Below, piece by piece: positions 1 to 7,082 of a stretch of DNA of 17,194 nt. The DNA lies in assembly GCA_045649455.1 (NCBI GenBank), contig JAZRPV010000006.1, forward strand, positions 1 through 17,194. The letters run 5' to 3'. A model generated the notes under the pieces. The model had not been told where the DNA came from. It made no database searches and saw only the letters and a list, made by a program, of their open reading frames with translations. Made by a program: the position numbers and the translations under genes. Positions within the stretch are counted from its first letter, which is position 1. Each line of letters starts with the position of its first letter. The stretch comes from JAEDES01 sp045649455 (GTDB lineage Bacteria; Bacillota_I; Bacilli_A; RF39; UBA660).

Positions 1-1
1 A

Positions 2-151
2 AATATCGAAGTAATTGATGAATTACTAATAAGTAGACCAGAACTTTTTACAATAGATTTATCTAAAATAAAAAGTGAAATTAATAAGTACAATGTAGAA
101 ATATTAGTAAATCTAATTAATGAAGATATTAATTCAATAAACTTCATATAA
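2..151 (+). CDS. 3' end of an unidentified gene (49 codons)
   Basis: An open frame runs in from the left edge and stops at TAA 149-151, leaving the last 49 residues of a protein. The fragment is rich in Ile, Asn, Leu and Glu and looks like a helical, soluble C-terminus (it ends NFI). No motif is visible and I do not recognise the family. It is followed at once by a hairpin terminator shared with the convergent lipoprotein gene, which supports this being a real gene end and not chance. Confidence 0.6.
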   Translation, partial: NIEVIDELLISRPELFTIDLSKIKSEINKYNVEILVNLINEDINSINFI

Positions 152-177
152 AAAAAGAACCTTAATGGTTCTTTTTT
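151..177. terminator. Bidirectional hairpin terminator
   Basis: Perfect 11-bp stem AAAAAAGAACC (151-161) and GGTTCTTTTTT (167-177) with a five-base loop. T-runs on both strands suit termination of both the fragment at 2-151 and the lipoprotein gene. The minus-strand stop codon is made by the end of the T-run. The same stem recurs at 15441-15467. Confidence 0.85.
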
Positions 178-1045
178 ATTGATATAATTCTTTCTTTAAT
201 AAATCTAAATTATCAGTCATTATAGTTAAATAATCTTCTTTATTACTACGATCACTATCTGATAAGTTATCTAATTTATTCAGTTTTTCAACACTAATAG
301 AAGTATAAGTATCTACTAACTTTTGAGCTTTATCACTTAATTTTTCTTCTTTAAAAGAATAAATGTAACTAATTTCTTCATTCTTAATTAAATCTTCAAC
401 AACACTAATTGTCTTATCAGTTGCATCACTATCAACACAAATAACTTCTAAATCAAACTTTTCTAAGAATTTTAAAGCACTATTTGCAACTACAATAGTT
501 TTATTGTTTGTACTTTCAACTGTTAATCTATAATCAGCATCTAACTCACTTAATTTAATTTTTAATTCATCATAAGCATTATCTACTTCTTTTTTTAAAT
601 AAGTAGAAGTAATATATTCTTCTAGACCAATTCTAACATTTTGAGCCATCATTAATAGTGAAGAAGGATTTAACCATAACTCTTCAGGTGAATAATCAGT
701 TTCAAGTACATATGCTGAATCAATTATTTTTAAATCAGGATTAATACTTAATAAATCAACTGCAAGATCTCTTTCTTTTTCAATTAATCCATTATATACA
801 AATAAATCAGTTTTACTAAAATCATTCTTTTGTTTCTTACTAATTTTATAATTATTAATATCAACTCCATCAGGATAAATAGAAGTAATATTAGCATGTT
901 CATCATATAACTCTTTTACTATAAATTCATTAGGATAATTAGTAACAATAATTTCAATGTTATCCATGTTATCTTGAGAACACCCAGTAACTAAGAAACT
1001 ACTGACTAAAACTAAACCACCAAATATAATCTTTTTTAATTTCAT
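176..1045 (-). CDS. ZnuA-like substrate-binding lipoprotein lacking the His metal ligands
   Basis: A 289-residue lipoprotein: signal peptide, lipobox LVTGC with Cys22 as the lipidation site, then a cluster A-I (zinc/manganese ABC transporter) binding-protein fold. Family landmarks can be aligned: TNYPNEFIVKEL near 35-46, YPDGVDINNY (57-66), ELWLNPSS (122-129), VVANSALKFL (185-194) and FKEEKLSD (231-238). In the usual family these segments carry PHDYEP, PHVWLDP and SHDAF. Here the three histidines are replaced by Asn64, Glu122 and Asn188, while the acidic position (Glu233) remains. Its start overlaps the yidD stop as ATGA and a GGAG (1054-1057) lies 8 bases upstream, so the two are probably co-transcribed and translationally coupled. 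No ABC permease or ATPase gene is adjacent. Family is fairly sure; metal binding is doubtful, and it may bind something else or be a sensor or adhesin. Confidence 0.75.
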   Translation of the reverse strand: MKLKKIIFGGLVLVSSFLVTGCSQDNMDNIEIIVTNYPNEFIVKELYDEHANITSIYPDGVDINNYKISKKQKNDFSKTDLFVYNGLIEKERDLAVDLLSINPDLKIIDSAYVLETDYSPEELWLNPSSLLMMAQNVRIGLEEYITSTYLKKEVDNAYDELKIKLSELDADYRLTVESTNNKTIVVANSALKFLEKFDLEVICVDSDATDKTISVVEDLIKNEEISYIYSFKEEKLSDKAQKLVDTYTSISVEKLNKLDNLSDSDRSNKEDYLTIMTDNLDLLKKELYQ

Positions 1046-1266
1046 TTTTTCTTCTCCTTTATTGGTACAGGATCATAACCACTTTTACCAAATGGATTGC
1101 ATCTGAGAATTCGTCTAATAGTAAGATAACTTCCCTTAATAGAACCAAATCTATCTATTGCTTCAATAGCATAATTAGAGCAAGTTGGTATAAATCTACA
1201 ACTATTATGACTACTAAATGGAATCTTTTGATATAATTGTATAATCCAAATTAATATTTTTTTCAT
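1042..1266 (-). CDS. yidD: Membrane protein insertion efficiency factor YidD
   Basis: A 74-residue protein of typical YidD length. It has the family core: CRFIPTCSNYAIEAI (23-37), then a Gly-rich turn, RRILRCNPFG (51-60) and GYDPVP (63-68), with the conserved cysteines 23, 29 and 56. The N-terminus (residues 1-12) is an amphipathic or short membrane-binding helix and the C-terminus is lysine-rich. YidD is known to assist YidC/Sec-dependent membrane protein insertion at the inner face of the membrane. It is the first gene of a two-gene unit with the lipoprotein, overlapping by four bases. No Shine-Dalgarno sequence precedes the ATG; the best promoter (1273-1301) would start RNA at or next to the A of the start codon, so it may be leaderless. 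Confidence 0.95.
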   Translation of the reverse strand: MKKILIWIIQLYQKIPFSSHNSCRFIPTCSNYAIEAIDRFGSIKGSYLTIRRILRCNPFGKSGYDPVPIKEKKK

Positions 1267-1272
1267 ATTACA

Positions 1273-1301
1273 ATTTTACTATAATAAGTAAAAAATATCA
1301 A
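1273..1301 (-). promoter_or_regulatory. Candidate promoter for yidD
   Basis: On the minus strand TTGATA (1296-1301), a 17-base spacer, then TAAAAT (1273-1278). The expected start is about position 1266, the first base of the yidD ATG. It is divergent from the rnc promoter in an 89-base gap. Confidence 0.5.
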
Positions 1302-1310
1302 TTATAAGTA

Positions 1311-1339
1311 TTATCATTTAAGATATTATTTGGTATAAT
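1311..1339 (+). promoter_or_regulatory. Extended -10 promoter of rnc
   Basis: TTATCA (1311-1316), 17-base spacer, TATAAT (1334-1339) preceded by TGG (1331-1333), which makes an extended -10. The start codon is only 17 bases downstream, so the leader is very short and just includes the AAGGTGA ribosome site (1344-1350). Confidence 0.65.
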
Positions 1340-1355
1340 GATGAAGGTGATATAA

Positions 1356-2021
1356 ATGGAGAAATTATTTGAAAAATTAAATATTAGTCCAAAAAATAAA
1401 AACTTATATATAACTGCCTTTTCACATAGTTCTTATGCTAACGAACATAAAGCTAAAAACGACTATGAAAGATTAGAATTCTTAGGAGATGCTGTATTAG
1501 ATTTAGTAGTAGCAGATTATCTTTATTCTAATCAAAAAGAAAAAGAAGGCGAAATGACTAAGATTAGAGCAAGTTATGTATGTGAAAATGCACTATTTGA
1601 GTATTCAATGAACTTAGGTTTAAATGAGTATATCAAAGTAGGTCATGGAGAAGAAAAAGAAGGTGGAAAATTCAAAAAAGCTATTGTTGCCGATATATTT
1701 GAAGCCTTAATAGGAGCAATATACCTAGATTTAGGATATGCAACTGCAAGAAAAACAGTTCTACAAATAATTGTTCCATATATAGAAAATCCAGATATAA
1801 CATTCTTTAGTGATTATAAATCAGCATTACAAGAATATGTTCAAACAGTACAAAAGAGTTTAACATATAATTTAATAAAAGAAGAAGGACCTGCTCATGA
1901 AAGAGTATTTACTGTAGAAGTAGAAGTAGATAATATCATTTATGGTATAGGAATAGGTCAATCTAAGAAAGAAGCTGAACAAGAAGCAGCAAAAGAAGCC
2001 TTAAAAAAATTAGCAGTTTAA
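1356..2021 (+). CDS. rnc: Ribonuclease III
   Basis: A 221-residue RNase III, normal length. The catalytic domain (about 1-145) has the family signature YERLEFLGDAVLDL at 37-50, with metal-binding Glu41 and Asp45, and a second acidic pair Asp113 and Glu116 in ADIFEALIGA. The C-terminal dsRNA-binding domain (about 152-220) has the typical GPAHERVF strand and ends in the KKEAEQEAAKEAL helix. It cleaves double-stranded RNA in rRNA precursor processing and mRNA turnover. All catalytic residues are present, so it should be active. Start ATG 1356 is set by AAGGTGA 6-12 bases upstream. The next gene encodes an RNase J, so two RNA-decay enzymes sit together but with separate promoters. In many Bacillota rnc is next to smc and ftsY; not here. 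Confidence 0.97.
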   Translation: MEKLFEKLNISPKNKNLYITAFSHSSYANEHKAKNDYERLEFLGDAVLDLVVADYLYSNQKEKEGEMTKIRASYVCENALFEYSMNLGLNEYIKVGHGEEKEGGKFKKAIVADIFEALIGAIYLDLGYATARKTVLQIIVPYIENPDITFFSDYKSALQEYVQTVQKSLTYNLIKEEGPAHERVFTVEVEVDNIIYGIGIGQSKKEAEQEAAKEALKKLAV

Positions 2022-2034
2022 TTGCTATTTTTTT
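2011..2034 (+). terminator. Weak hairpin terminator overlapping the rnc end
   Basis: Stem TAGCA (2011-2015) and TGCTA (2023-2027), loop of 7, followed by eight T. The left arm lies within the last rnc codons. The stem is short, so read-through is likely. Confidence 0.5.
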
Positions 2035-2050
2035 TAATTAATGATATAAT
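2022..2050 (+). promoter_or_regulatory. Promoter for the RNase J gene
   Basis: TTGCTA (2022-2027), 17 bases, TATAAT (2045-2050) with an extended TGA (2042-2044). The -35 overlaps the rnc terminator stem. Transcription would begin near 2057, giving an unusually long leader of about 125 bases. Confidence 0.55.
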
Positions 2051-2068
2051 TTTAATGTTATTTTGAAC

Positions 2069-2158
2069 CTTGATGTAAAAAAATATTTTTTTAAACCGTT
2101 TCCAATTTATATATAAAAAGAATAAAAAATATTAAAATATTTTTCTTTTGTCATCAAG
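2069..2158 (+). other. Structured 5' leader of the RNase J gene
   Basis: The leader holds an outer inverted repeat CTTGATG (2069-2075) and CATCAAG (2152-2158), and within it a perfect A/T hairpin AAAAATATT (2126-2134) with AATATTTTT (2137-2145). The outer arm ends about 20 bases before the ribosome site (AAGGAAGAG, near 2169-2177). No small ORF or known riboswitch was recognised. Autoregulation of the nuclease mRNA is possible but is inference. Confidence 0.35.
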
Positions 2159-2181
2159 AATAATAAGAAAGGAAGAGAAAA

Positions 2182-3834
2182 ATGAGTAAAATAAAAATAT
2201 TTAGTTTAGGTGGTCTAAACGAAAATGGAAAAAACATGTATGTTGTAAATGTAGATAAAGATATTTTCGTATTTGATGCCGGACTAAAGTATGATAACGA
2301 TTCTAATTTAGGAATTGATTATATTATTCCAAATTATGAATATTTAATTAAAAATATTAAGAATGTAAAAGGTATATTCTTAACACATGGACATGAAGGT
2401 AATATGGGAGCAATTCCTGATATATTAGAACAATTACCTGAAGTACCTGTATATGGTACAAAGTTAACTTTAGAAATTGTAAAAAATGATTTAACTGAAG
2501 AACAAATAGCAAAAGCTAATTTAAAGGAAGTAAGACCACATTCAAAATTATCATTTGGTAAGAATGCTTTATTTCCAATTAGTGTAACACACTCAATTCC
2601 AGATGCAGTATGTTATGTATTATATACTGAAGATGGTGCTATTGTTTATACAGGAGACTTTGTATTTGATTCAACAATGATGGGAGCATACAAAACTGAT
2701 ATAGGTAAATTAGCTTACGTTGGAAAACAAGGAGTATTATGTTTATTAGCAGAATCATTCTACGCTGATAAAACAGGACATACATCACCAAATAATAGAG
2801 TAGCAGGATTTATTAGAGAAGTATTACATAAGAATGAAAATAGAATAATTGCAACTGTTTTACCAGCCCATTTCTATAGAATTCAAGAAATATTCAATGA
2901 AGTATCAAAAACTCATAGAAAAGTAGTTATTATGGGTAAAACATTACAAGATATGATTAATAAAGCTATATCACAAGGATATTTAACTATCGATCAATCA
3001 AAGATTGGATCATTAACTGATATAGAAACAAAAAATCCATTAATTTTAATTTCTGATGAGAAGGAAAAACCATTCGCTAACTTAGAAAGAATAATTAAAG
3101 GATATGATAAATTTATTAAAATTAAAGAGACAGATACAATCTTCATAACTGAACCAAGTTATCCAGGAATAGAAAAAAGAATGGCTATAATCATGGATGA
3201 AATTGCTATGTTAGGAGCAAACGCTGTAAGTTTATCAAGTAAAAAGCATCTTCTTCATCATGCATCACGTGAAGATTTAATGTTAATGATTAACTTAATG
3301 AATCCAAAATACTATATGCCTGTAAAAGGAGAATATCGTCATCAATATGCTAACGCAGAAATAGCAGAAGAATTAGGTATTCCAACAGAAAATATTCTAT
3401 TAAAACAAAATGGAGATGTCGTTGAATTTGTAAAAGGTAAAAATACTAATTCAGTTGAACACATCCAAGTAGATGAAGTTCTAATCGATGGAAAGAATCA
3501 AGGAGATATTGGAGACTTAGTATTAAAAGATCGTGAAATGCTAGGAGAAAATGGTATTGTTATTATCAGTTGTACACTAGATAAAAATACAAAAGCTATT
3601 GTAGGTGGTCCAGAAATAATTACAAGAGGATTTATCTACGTAAAAGAAAGCCAAGATCTTTTAGAAGAAACAAAAACTATCTCAAAAGAAGTAATTGAAA
3701 CTTCAATAGTAACAAATGCTAAAAGAGTAGATTATGTAAAGATAAAGAATGATGTACGTGATGTTCTAGGAAAATTCTTCTATAAAGAAACAGAATCAAA
3801 ACCAATGATCATTACAGTAATCCAAGAGATTTAA
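2182..3834 (+). CDS. rnj: RNase J with degenerate metal site (J2-like)
   Basis: A 550-residue metallo-beta-lactamase/beta-CASP protein of normal RNase J length with the RNase J C-terminal domain (VGGPEIITRGFIYV). RNase J processes and degrades mRNA from the 5' end. The order of motifs is kept: THGHEGN at 68-74, THSIPD at 136-141, TGDF at 157-160, HHASRED at 359-365 and PVKGEYR at 380-386. Active RNase J has HGHEDH and PVHGEYR. Here the Asp and second His of HxHxDH are Gly73 and Asn74, and the PVHGE His is Lys382, so three metal ligands are missing. Degenerate sites are known in RNase J2 paralogues, which support J1 in a complex; I infer the same role here and an active J1 elsewhere. The ribosome site AAGGAAGAG fixes ATG 2182. 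The next gene follows after one base. Confidence 0.88.
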   Translation: MSKIKIFSLGGLNENGKNMYVVNVDKDIFVFDAGLKYDNDSNLGIDYIIPNYEYLIKNIKNVKGIFLTHGHEGNMGAIPDILEQLPEVPVYGTKLTLEIVKNDLTEEQIAKANLKEVRPHSKLSFGKNALFPISVTHSIPDAVCYVLYTEDGAIVYTGDFVFDSTMMGAYKTDIGKLAYVGKQGVLCLLAESFYADKTGHTSPNNRVAGFIREVLHKNENRIIATVLPAHFYRIQEIFNEVSKTHRKVVIMGKTLQDMINKAISQGYLTIDQSKIGSLTDIETKNPLILISDEKEKPFANLERIIKGYDKFIKIKETDTIFITEPSYPGIEKRMAIIMDEIAMLGANAVSLSSKKHLLHHASREDLMLMINLMNPKYYMPVKGEYRHQYANAEIAEELGIPTENILLKQNGDVVEFVKGKNTNSVEHIQVDEVLIDGKNQGDIGDLVLKDREMLGENGIVIISCTLDKNTKAIVGGPEIITRGFIYVKESQDLLEETKTISKEVIETSIVTNAKRVDYVKIKNDVRDVLGKFFYKETESKPMIITVIQEI

Positions 3835-3835
3835 T

Positions 3836-4309
3836 ATGAAAAAGATACTTATACCAATCACAATAATAATATTTTTAATATTAACAGTAATAGTAGGCTA
3901 TAACATAAAAATATATTCAGGTACATTAGTATGTACTAATACATATAAAGAAGATGAAATATCATTTAAAACAATATATCATGTTGAATATAAAAAGAAG
4001 TATGCAACTAAATTAGTATCAATAGAAACTATAACTACTTCTGAAACACAATTATTAAATGATTATAAAACTAACTTAGAAATGATGTATCTAAGATTTA
4101 ATGAAATACCTTATTATAACAATACTATTTCCATTAAAGGAGAAACACTAACTTCAAAAACAACTATTGATTATAGTAAAATTGATTTAAATAAATTAAT
4201 AAAAGTAGATTCTTCATTTAATGAAGTTATTAAAAATAATAAGATATCGATTTCTAAATTAAAGAAACAATACATATCTACAGGTGCTTATTGTAAATAT
4301 AAAAATTAA
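3836..4309 (+). CDS. Membrane-anchored extracellular protein, DUF1307/YehR-like
   Basis: A 157-residue protein with a single N-terminal membrane span or uncleaved signal (residues 4-24) and a small external domain. The segment TSKTTIDYSKIDLNKL (106-121), preceded by a helix that begins LLNDYKTNLEM (73-83), resembles the C-terminal part of YehR/DUF1307 lipoproteins, but there is no lipobox. Cys33 and Cys153 could form a disulfide. The ATG lies one base after the RNase J stop (TAA-T-ATG) with only a weak AGAG upstream, so it depends on transcription and probably on translational coupling from that gene. The family assignment is tentative; the function is unknown. Confidence 0.65.
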   Translation: MKKILIPITIIIFLILTVIVGYNIKIYSGTLVCTNTYKEDEISFKTIYHVEYKKKYATKLVSIETITTSETQLLNDYKTNLEMMYLRFNEIPYYNNTISIKGETLTSKTTIDYSKIDLNKLIKVDSSFNEVIKNNKISISKLKKQYISTGAYCKYKN

Positions 4310-4335
4310 TCATTTTGTTTATCAAAATGATTTTT
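4309..4335 (+). terminator. Hairpin terminator directly before tRNA-Arg
   Basis: Perfect 9-bp stem ATCATTTTG (4309-4317) and CAAAATGAT (4323-4331), loop TTTAT, then five T. The T-run ends two bases before the first base of tRNA-Arg. Confidence 0.75.
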
Positions 4336-4337
4336 CT

Positions 4338-4414
4338 GTCCTTGTAGCTCAGTTGGATAGAGCAACTCTCTCCTAAAGAGTAGGTCGTTGGTTCAATTCC
4401 AATCAAGGACGCCA
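4338..4414 (+). tRNA. tRNA-Arg (anticodon CCU)
   Basis: Full cloverleaf of 77 bases with encoded CCA. Acceptor GTCCTTG (4338-4344) pairs with CAAGGAC (4404-4410), discriminator G. D-arm GCTC/GAGC. Anticodon stem ACTCT/AGAGT with loop CTCCTAA, giving anticodon CCT. T-arm GTTGG/CCAAT with TTCAATT. It decodes AGG. No separate promoter can be seen between it and the hairpin just upstream. Confidence 0.96.
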
Positions 4415-4422
4415 TAAAAAAT

Positions 4423-4448
4423 AACTTGTCAATGTGACAAGTTTTTTT
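4423..4448 (+). terminator. Terminator after tRNA-Arg
   Basis: 9-bp stem AACTTGTCA (4423-4431) and TGACAAGTT (4435-4443), loop ATG, with T 4442-4448. Confidence 0.85.
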
Positions 4449-4477
4449 GTTATAAAGTAGTTATCAATAAAAATATA

Positions 4478-4486
4478 TGATATAAT
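4478..4486 (+). promoter_or_regulatory. Extended -10 promoter of the LCP gene
   Basis: TGATATAAT, 35 bases before the start codon. No good -35 is present at 16-18 bases, as expected for extended -10 promoters. Confidence 0.6.
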
Positions 4487-4521
4487 AACAAGAGAAAAAT
4501 CATTAAAAGGCGGTGTACTAG

Positions 4522-6450
4522 ATGGCAGAAAATAATAAACAAAATCAAACTGCAAGAAAAACAAAAGCTCAAATTCTAGATGAAGTTGTAGAAAAAGCCC
4601 ATCAACAAAAACAAAAGAAAAAGAAATCAACTTATCATCATGAATATAAACCTAAACATGGAGATCACAATAAAAAGACAAATCAACAAAAACAAACTAC
4701 TAAACCCAAACAAGTAGTCAAACAACAAGTGGTTGAACCTAAAAAAGAAATAATTAAAGAACAAATTGAAACACCTGTTGTAGAAGAAAAGAAAATTGAA
4801 ACAATTAAAGCAGTACGTGAACAAGTAGAAAAAGAAATACTAGAACAAAAAGATTTAGTTTCTCAAATAGAAGAAAAACTTAAAGAAGAAGAAAAGAAAA
4901 TAGAAGAAATCAAAGAAGATAAAGTAGAAAAAGAAGAAACTATTTCAGAAACCAAGAAAAAAGTAAAAAACGCTCGTAAAAAACGCTTTAGAGCATCAGT
5001 AAATATTATAAGTTTAATTATAGGTATTTTATTCGTTATAAGTATGATTACAATGTATAGCCTAGTAACATATTTAAATATTTTACCAGCAAAATTCTTT
5101 ATACCATTTACTATTGTATCTTTATTATTTACTTTATTAGTTGGATTCATGCTATGTAATTTCAAAATAAAAAAAGGTATAAAAATGTTCTTCTCTGTAA
5201 TAGGAATACTTGTAGTAGTAGTATCAGCAGTTGTACTGAATTATGCTATTCATACATTTGATTTCTTAAAAGATATTTCAAACGCTGATTTAAAAATTAC
5301 AGAAAAATATTATGTAATGGTAAAAGCCGATAGTCCATACAATTCATTAGAAGACATCGCTACATTTACGATGGGAACATTTAATGAAAATACTAATATT
5401 TATCAAAATGCAATTAAAAAATTAAATGAATTAGTAGAAGTAACATTAGTAGAATGTGATTCATCAATTCAAAACGTAGATAATTTATTATCTGGAGAAT
5501 CAACATCAATTCTTTTAAGTAACTTACATAAAGAACAATATGAAGAAGAACACAAAGATTTTGAAAAACAAATAAAAATATTAGAAACTATTGAAGTAGA
5601 AACAGATCATAAAGAAAATGAAGTAGTAACAATCAAACCAGTATCAGAAGATGTAATGACTATTTATATTAGTGGTATTGATACATATGGTGGAATTAAT
5701 TTAAGAAGTAGAAGTGACGTTAATATGTTAGTAACAGTTAACAAGAGAAATCATGAAATACTACTTACATCAATACCAAGAGACTATTATGTTCAATTAC
5801 ACGGAACATATGGAAATAAAGATAAGTTAACACATGCTGGTATTTATGGTATTAATATGTCAGTACAAACAATCCAAGATTTCTTAGGAATTGATATTAA
5901 CTATTATGTAAGAGTTAACTTCTCAACATTAGAAGCAGTAGTAAACTCTATCGGTGGAGTAGATGTATATAGTGATATAACATTTAGACCAACTCACCAT
6001 CAATCAGTAATCATTCGTCAAGGAATGAATCATATGGATGGTAGAACAGCTTTAGCATTCGCAAGAGAAAGATATGCTTACAGCGATGGAGATAGACACC
6101 GTGTAAGAAATCAACAAGAAGTATTAAAAGGAATTATTAATAAAGCAACAAGCGACGTTTCAATTCTAACAAGATACACAACATTATTAAATAATATATC
6201 TGGATATTTCCAAACTAACGTAGATATGACAGAAGTTGCAGATATTGTAAAAATTCAACTAAATGAAATGCCTTCATGGACAATCAAACAATATAGTTTA
6301 GATGGTACAGGAAGTTCTCAACCAACTCATTCTATGGGAGCAACTCCATTATATGTAATGATTCCAAACCAAGATACAATTAATACAGGTTCAAGATACA
6401 TAAATGGAATGACTAAAGGAAAAACATTCAAAGAATTAGGATTAAATTAA
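4522..6450 (+). CDS. LytR-CpsA-Psr (LCP) family protein with CpsA-like accessory domain
   Basis: A 642-residue membrane protein. Residues 1-155 are a cytoplasmic, Lys/Glu/Gln-rich, coiled-coil-like region. Three membrane spans follow (about 160-183, 190-213, 220-242). Then comes an external accessory domain (about 250-385, like that of streptococcal CpsA/Wzg) and the LCP catalytic domain (about 385-545). LCP landmarks: RSDVNMLVTVN with Asp399, TSIPRDYYV with Arg420, and FARERYAYSDGDRHRVRNQQ at 513-532 with the conserved arginines. LCP enzymes move wall teichoic acid, capsule or similar polymers from undecaprenyl-pyrophosphate to peptidoglycan, so the organism probably has a cell wall. ATG 4522 follows AAGGCGGTG (4507-4515). 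It has its own promoter and terminator and is monocistronic. The 150-residue charged N-tail is longer than in typical LCP proteins. The attached polymer cannot be told from here. Confidence 0.93.
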   Translation: MAENNKQNQTARKTKAQILDEVVEKAHQQKQKKKKSTYHHEYKPKHGDHNKKTNQQKQTTKPKQVVKQQVVEPKKEIIKEQIETPVVEEKKIETIKAVREQVEKEILEQKDLVSQIEEKLKEEEKKIEEIKEDKVEKEETISETKKKVKNARKKRFRASVNIISLIIGILFVISMITMYSLVTYLNILPAKFFIPFTIVSLLFTLLVGFMLCNFKIKKGIKMFFSVIGILVVVVSAVVLNYAIHTFDFLKDISNADLKITEKYYVMVKADSPYNSLEDIATFTMGTFNENTNIYQNAIKKLNELVEVTLVECDSSIQNVDNLLSGESTSILLSNLHKEQYEEEHKDFEKQIKILETIEVETDHKENEVVTIKPVSEDVMTIYISGIDTYGGINLRSRSDVNMLVTVNKRNHEILLTSIPRDYYVQLHGTYGNKDKLTHAGIYGINMSVQTIQDFLGIDINYYVRVNFSTLEAVVNSIGGVDVYSDITFRPTHHQSVIIRQGMNHMDGRTALAFARERYAYSDGDRHRVRNQQEVLKGIINKATSDVSILTRYTTLLNNISGYFQTNVDMTEVADIVKIQLNEMPSWTIKQYSLDGTGSSQPTHSMGATPLYVMIPNQDTINTGSRYINGMTKGKTFKELGLN

Positions 6451-6473
6451 ACGTGATTATAATCACGTTTTTT
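6450..6473 (+). terminator. Terminator after the LCP gene
   Basis: Self-complementary AACGTGATTA (6450-6459) and TAATCACGTT (6460-6469), probably with a TATA loop, followed by T to 6473. The stem begins at the last base of the stop codon. Confidence 0.85.
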
Positions 6474-6487
6474 CTTTTAAATAAAAC

Positions 6488-6516
6488 TTGTTAAACAAAC
6501 TTAAATCTTTTATAAT
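6488..6516 (+). promoter_or_regulatory. Promoter of the 151-residue protein gene
   Basis: TTGTTA (6488-6493), exact 17-base spacer, TATAAT (6511-6516). The -35 lies in a small inverted repeat (TTGT-TAA-ACAA, 6488-6498), a possible operator. Confidence 0.7.
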
Positions 6517-6538
6517 TAAAGTATGATAGAGGTGCTAA

Positions 6539-6994
6539 ATGAAAAAGAAAATTGAAATAGATATAATTGATATTGAAAAACTAGTAGATACATATAATAT
6601 TTATCAACTAAATAAAGAATTATTAAATTATATAATAAGAAAAGCATTATCAGTAGAAGATAAAGAAGAAATTGAAATAATTATAAACAACAAAACAGAA
6701 GTTTCCGCTACGAAATTAATTAAAGAAGGATTAGAAGAAGAACTAGTAAAAAGTAAAATAAGACATAAACATATAAATAAACAACAACTTATTTATTTCT
6801 TACTAGGAATAATTTCTATCTTTTTAACATTATTTATTAATATTGAAGTAATTGATGAAATTATTTTAATAGGTGGATGGGTATTTATTTGGTCAACAAT
6901 TGAGCTTGAAATAACTGCTGATTATAATGAATTAAGAAAAAGAAAAATTATAAAGAAATTATTAAATAGTACTATAACAGAACAAGAATTATAA
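6539..6994 (+). CDS. Small two-span membrane protein of unknown function
   Basis: A 151-residue protein I do not recognise. Residues 1-80 are a charged, helical, cytoplasmic region rich in Ile, Glu and Lys. Two hydrophobic spans follow (about 83-103 and 106-122) joined by a very short turn, then a basic/acidic tail of 28 residues (ELRKRKIIKKLL). The hairpin shape puts both ends in the cytoplasm. GAGGTG (6529-6534) fixes ATG 6539. It has its own promoter and terminator, so it stands alone between the LCP and ClpX-like genes. Codon use matches its neighbours. No enzymatic motif is visible. Confidence 0.8.
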   Translation: MKKKIEIDIIDIEKLVDTYNIYQLNKELLNYIIRKALSVEDKEEIEIIINNKTEVSATKLIKEGLEEELVKSKIRHKHINKQQLIYFLLGIISIFLTLFINIEVIDEIILIGGWVFIWSTIELEITADYNELRKRKIIKKLLNSTITEQEL

Positions 6995-7006
6995 GAATAA
7001 TAAATT

Positions 7007-7028
7007 AAGAGTTTTTTAACTCTTTTTT
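7007..7028 (+). terminator. Terminator after the two-span membrane protein gene
   Basis: 7-bp stem AAGAGTT (7007-7013) and AACTCTT (7018-7024), loop TTTT, T-run to 7028. Confidence 0.75.
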
Positions 7029-7055
7029 ATTTACTATGAATAAAAAATGTAGTAT

Positions 7056-7061
7056 TATAAT
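7056..7061 (+). promoter_or_regulatory. -10 element of the ClpX-like gene
   Basis: TATAAT with the start codon 22 bases downstream and GAGGG (7072-7076) between. It lacks the TG of an extended -10; a possible TTACTA (7031-7036) is 19 bases upstream. Confidence 0.45.
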
Positions 7062-7082
7062 ACCACGAAAAGAGGGATTACC

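Noticed and set aside
1042..1266. Mycoplasma genetic code (UGA as Trp)
   Set aside because: yidD ends in TGA, Trp codons seen are TGG, and long genes have no in-frame TGA. The standard bacterial code fits.
4615..4990. Low-complexity Lys/Gln/Glu repeat as a separate repeat element
   Set aside because: It is codon-level low complexity within the LCP N-tail with no regular period at the DNA level.
4403..5165. Minus-strand frames opposite the tRNA-Arg end and the LCP gene
   Set aside because: They are Phe/Leu/Ser-rich antisense images of the Lys/Glu-rich LCP N-tail, with no ribosome sites.
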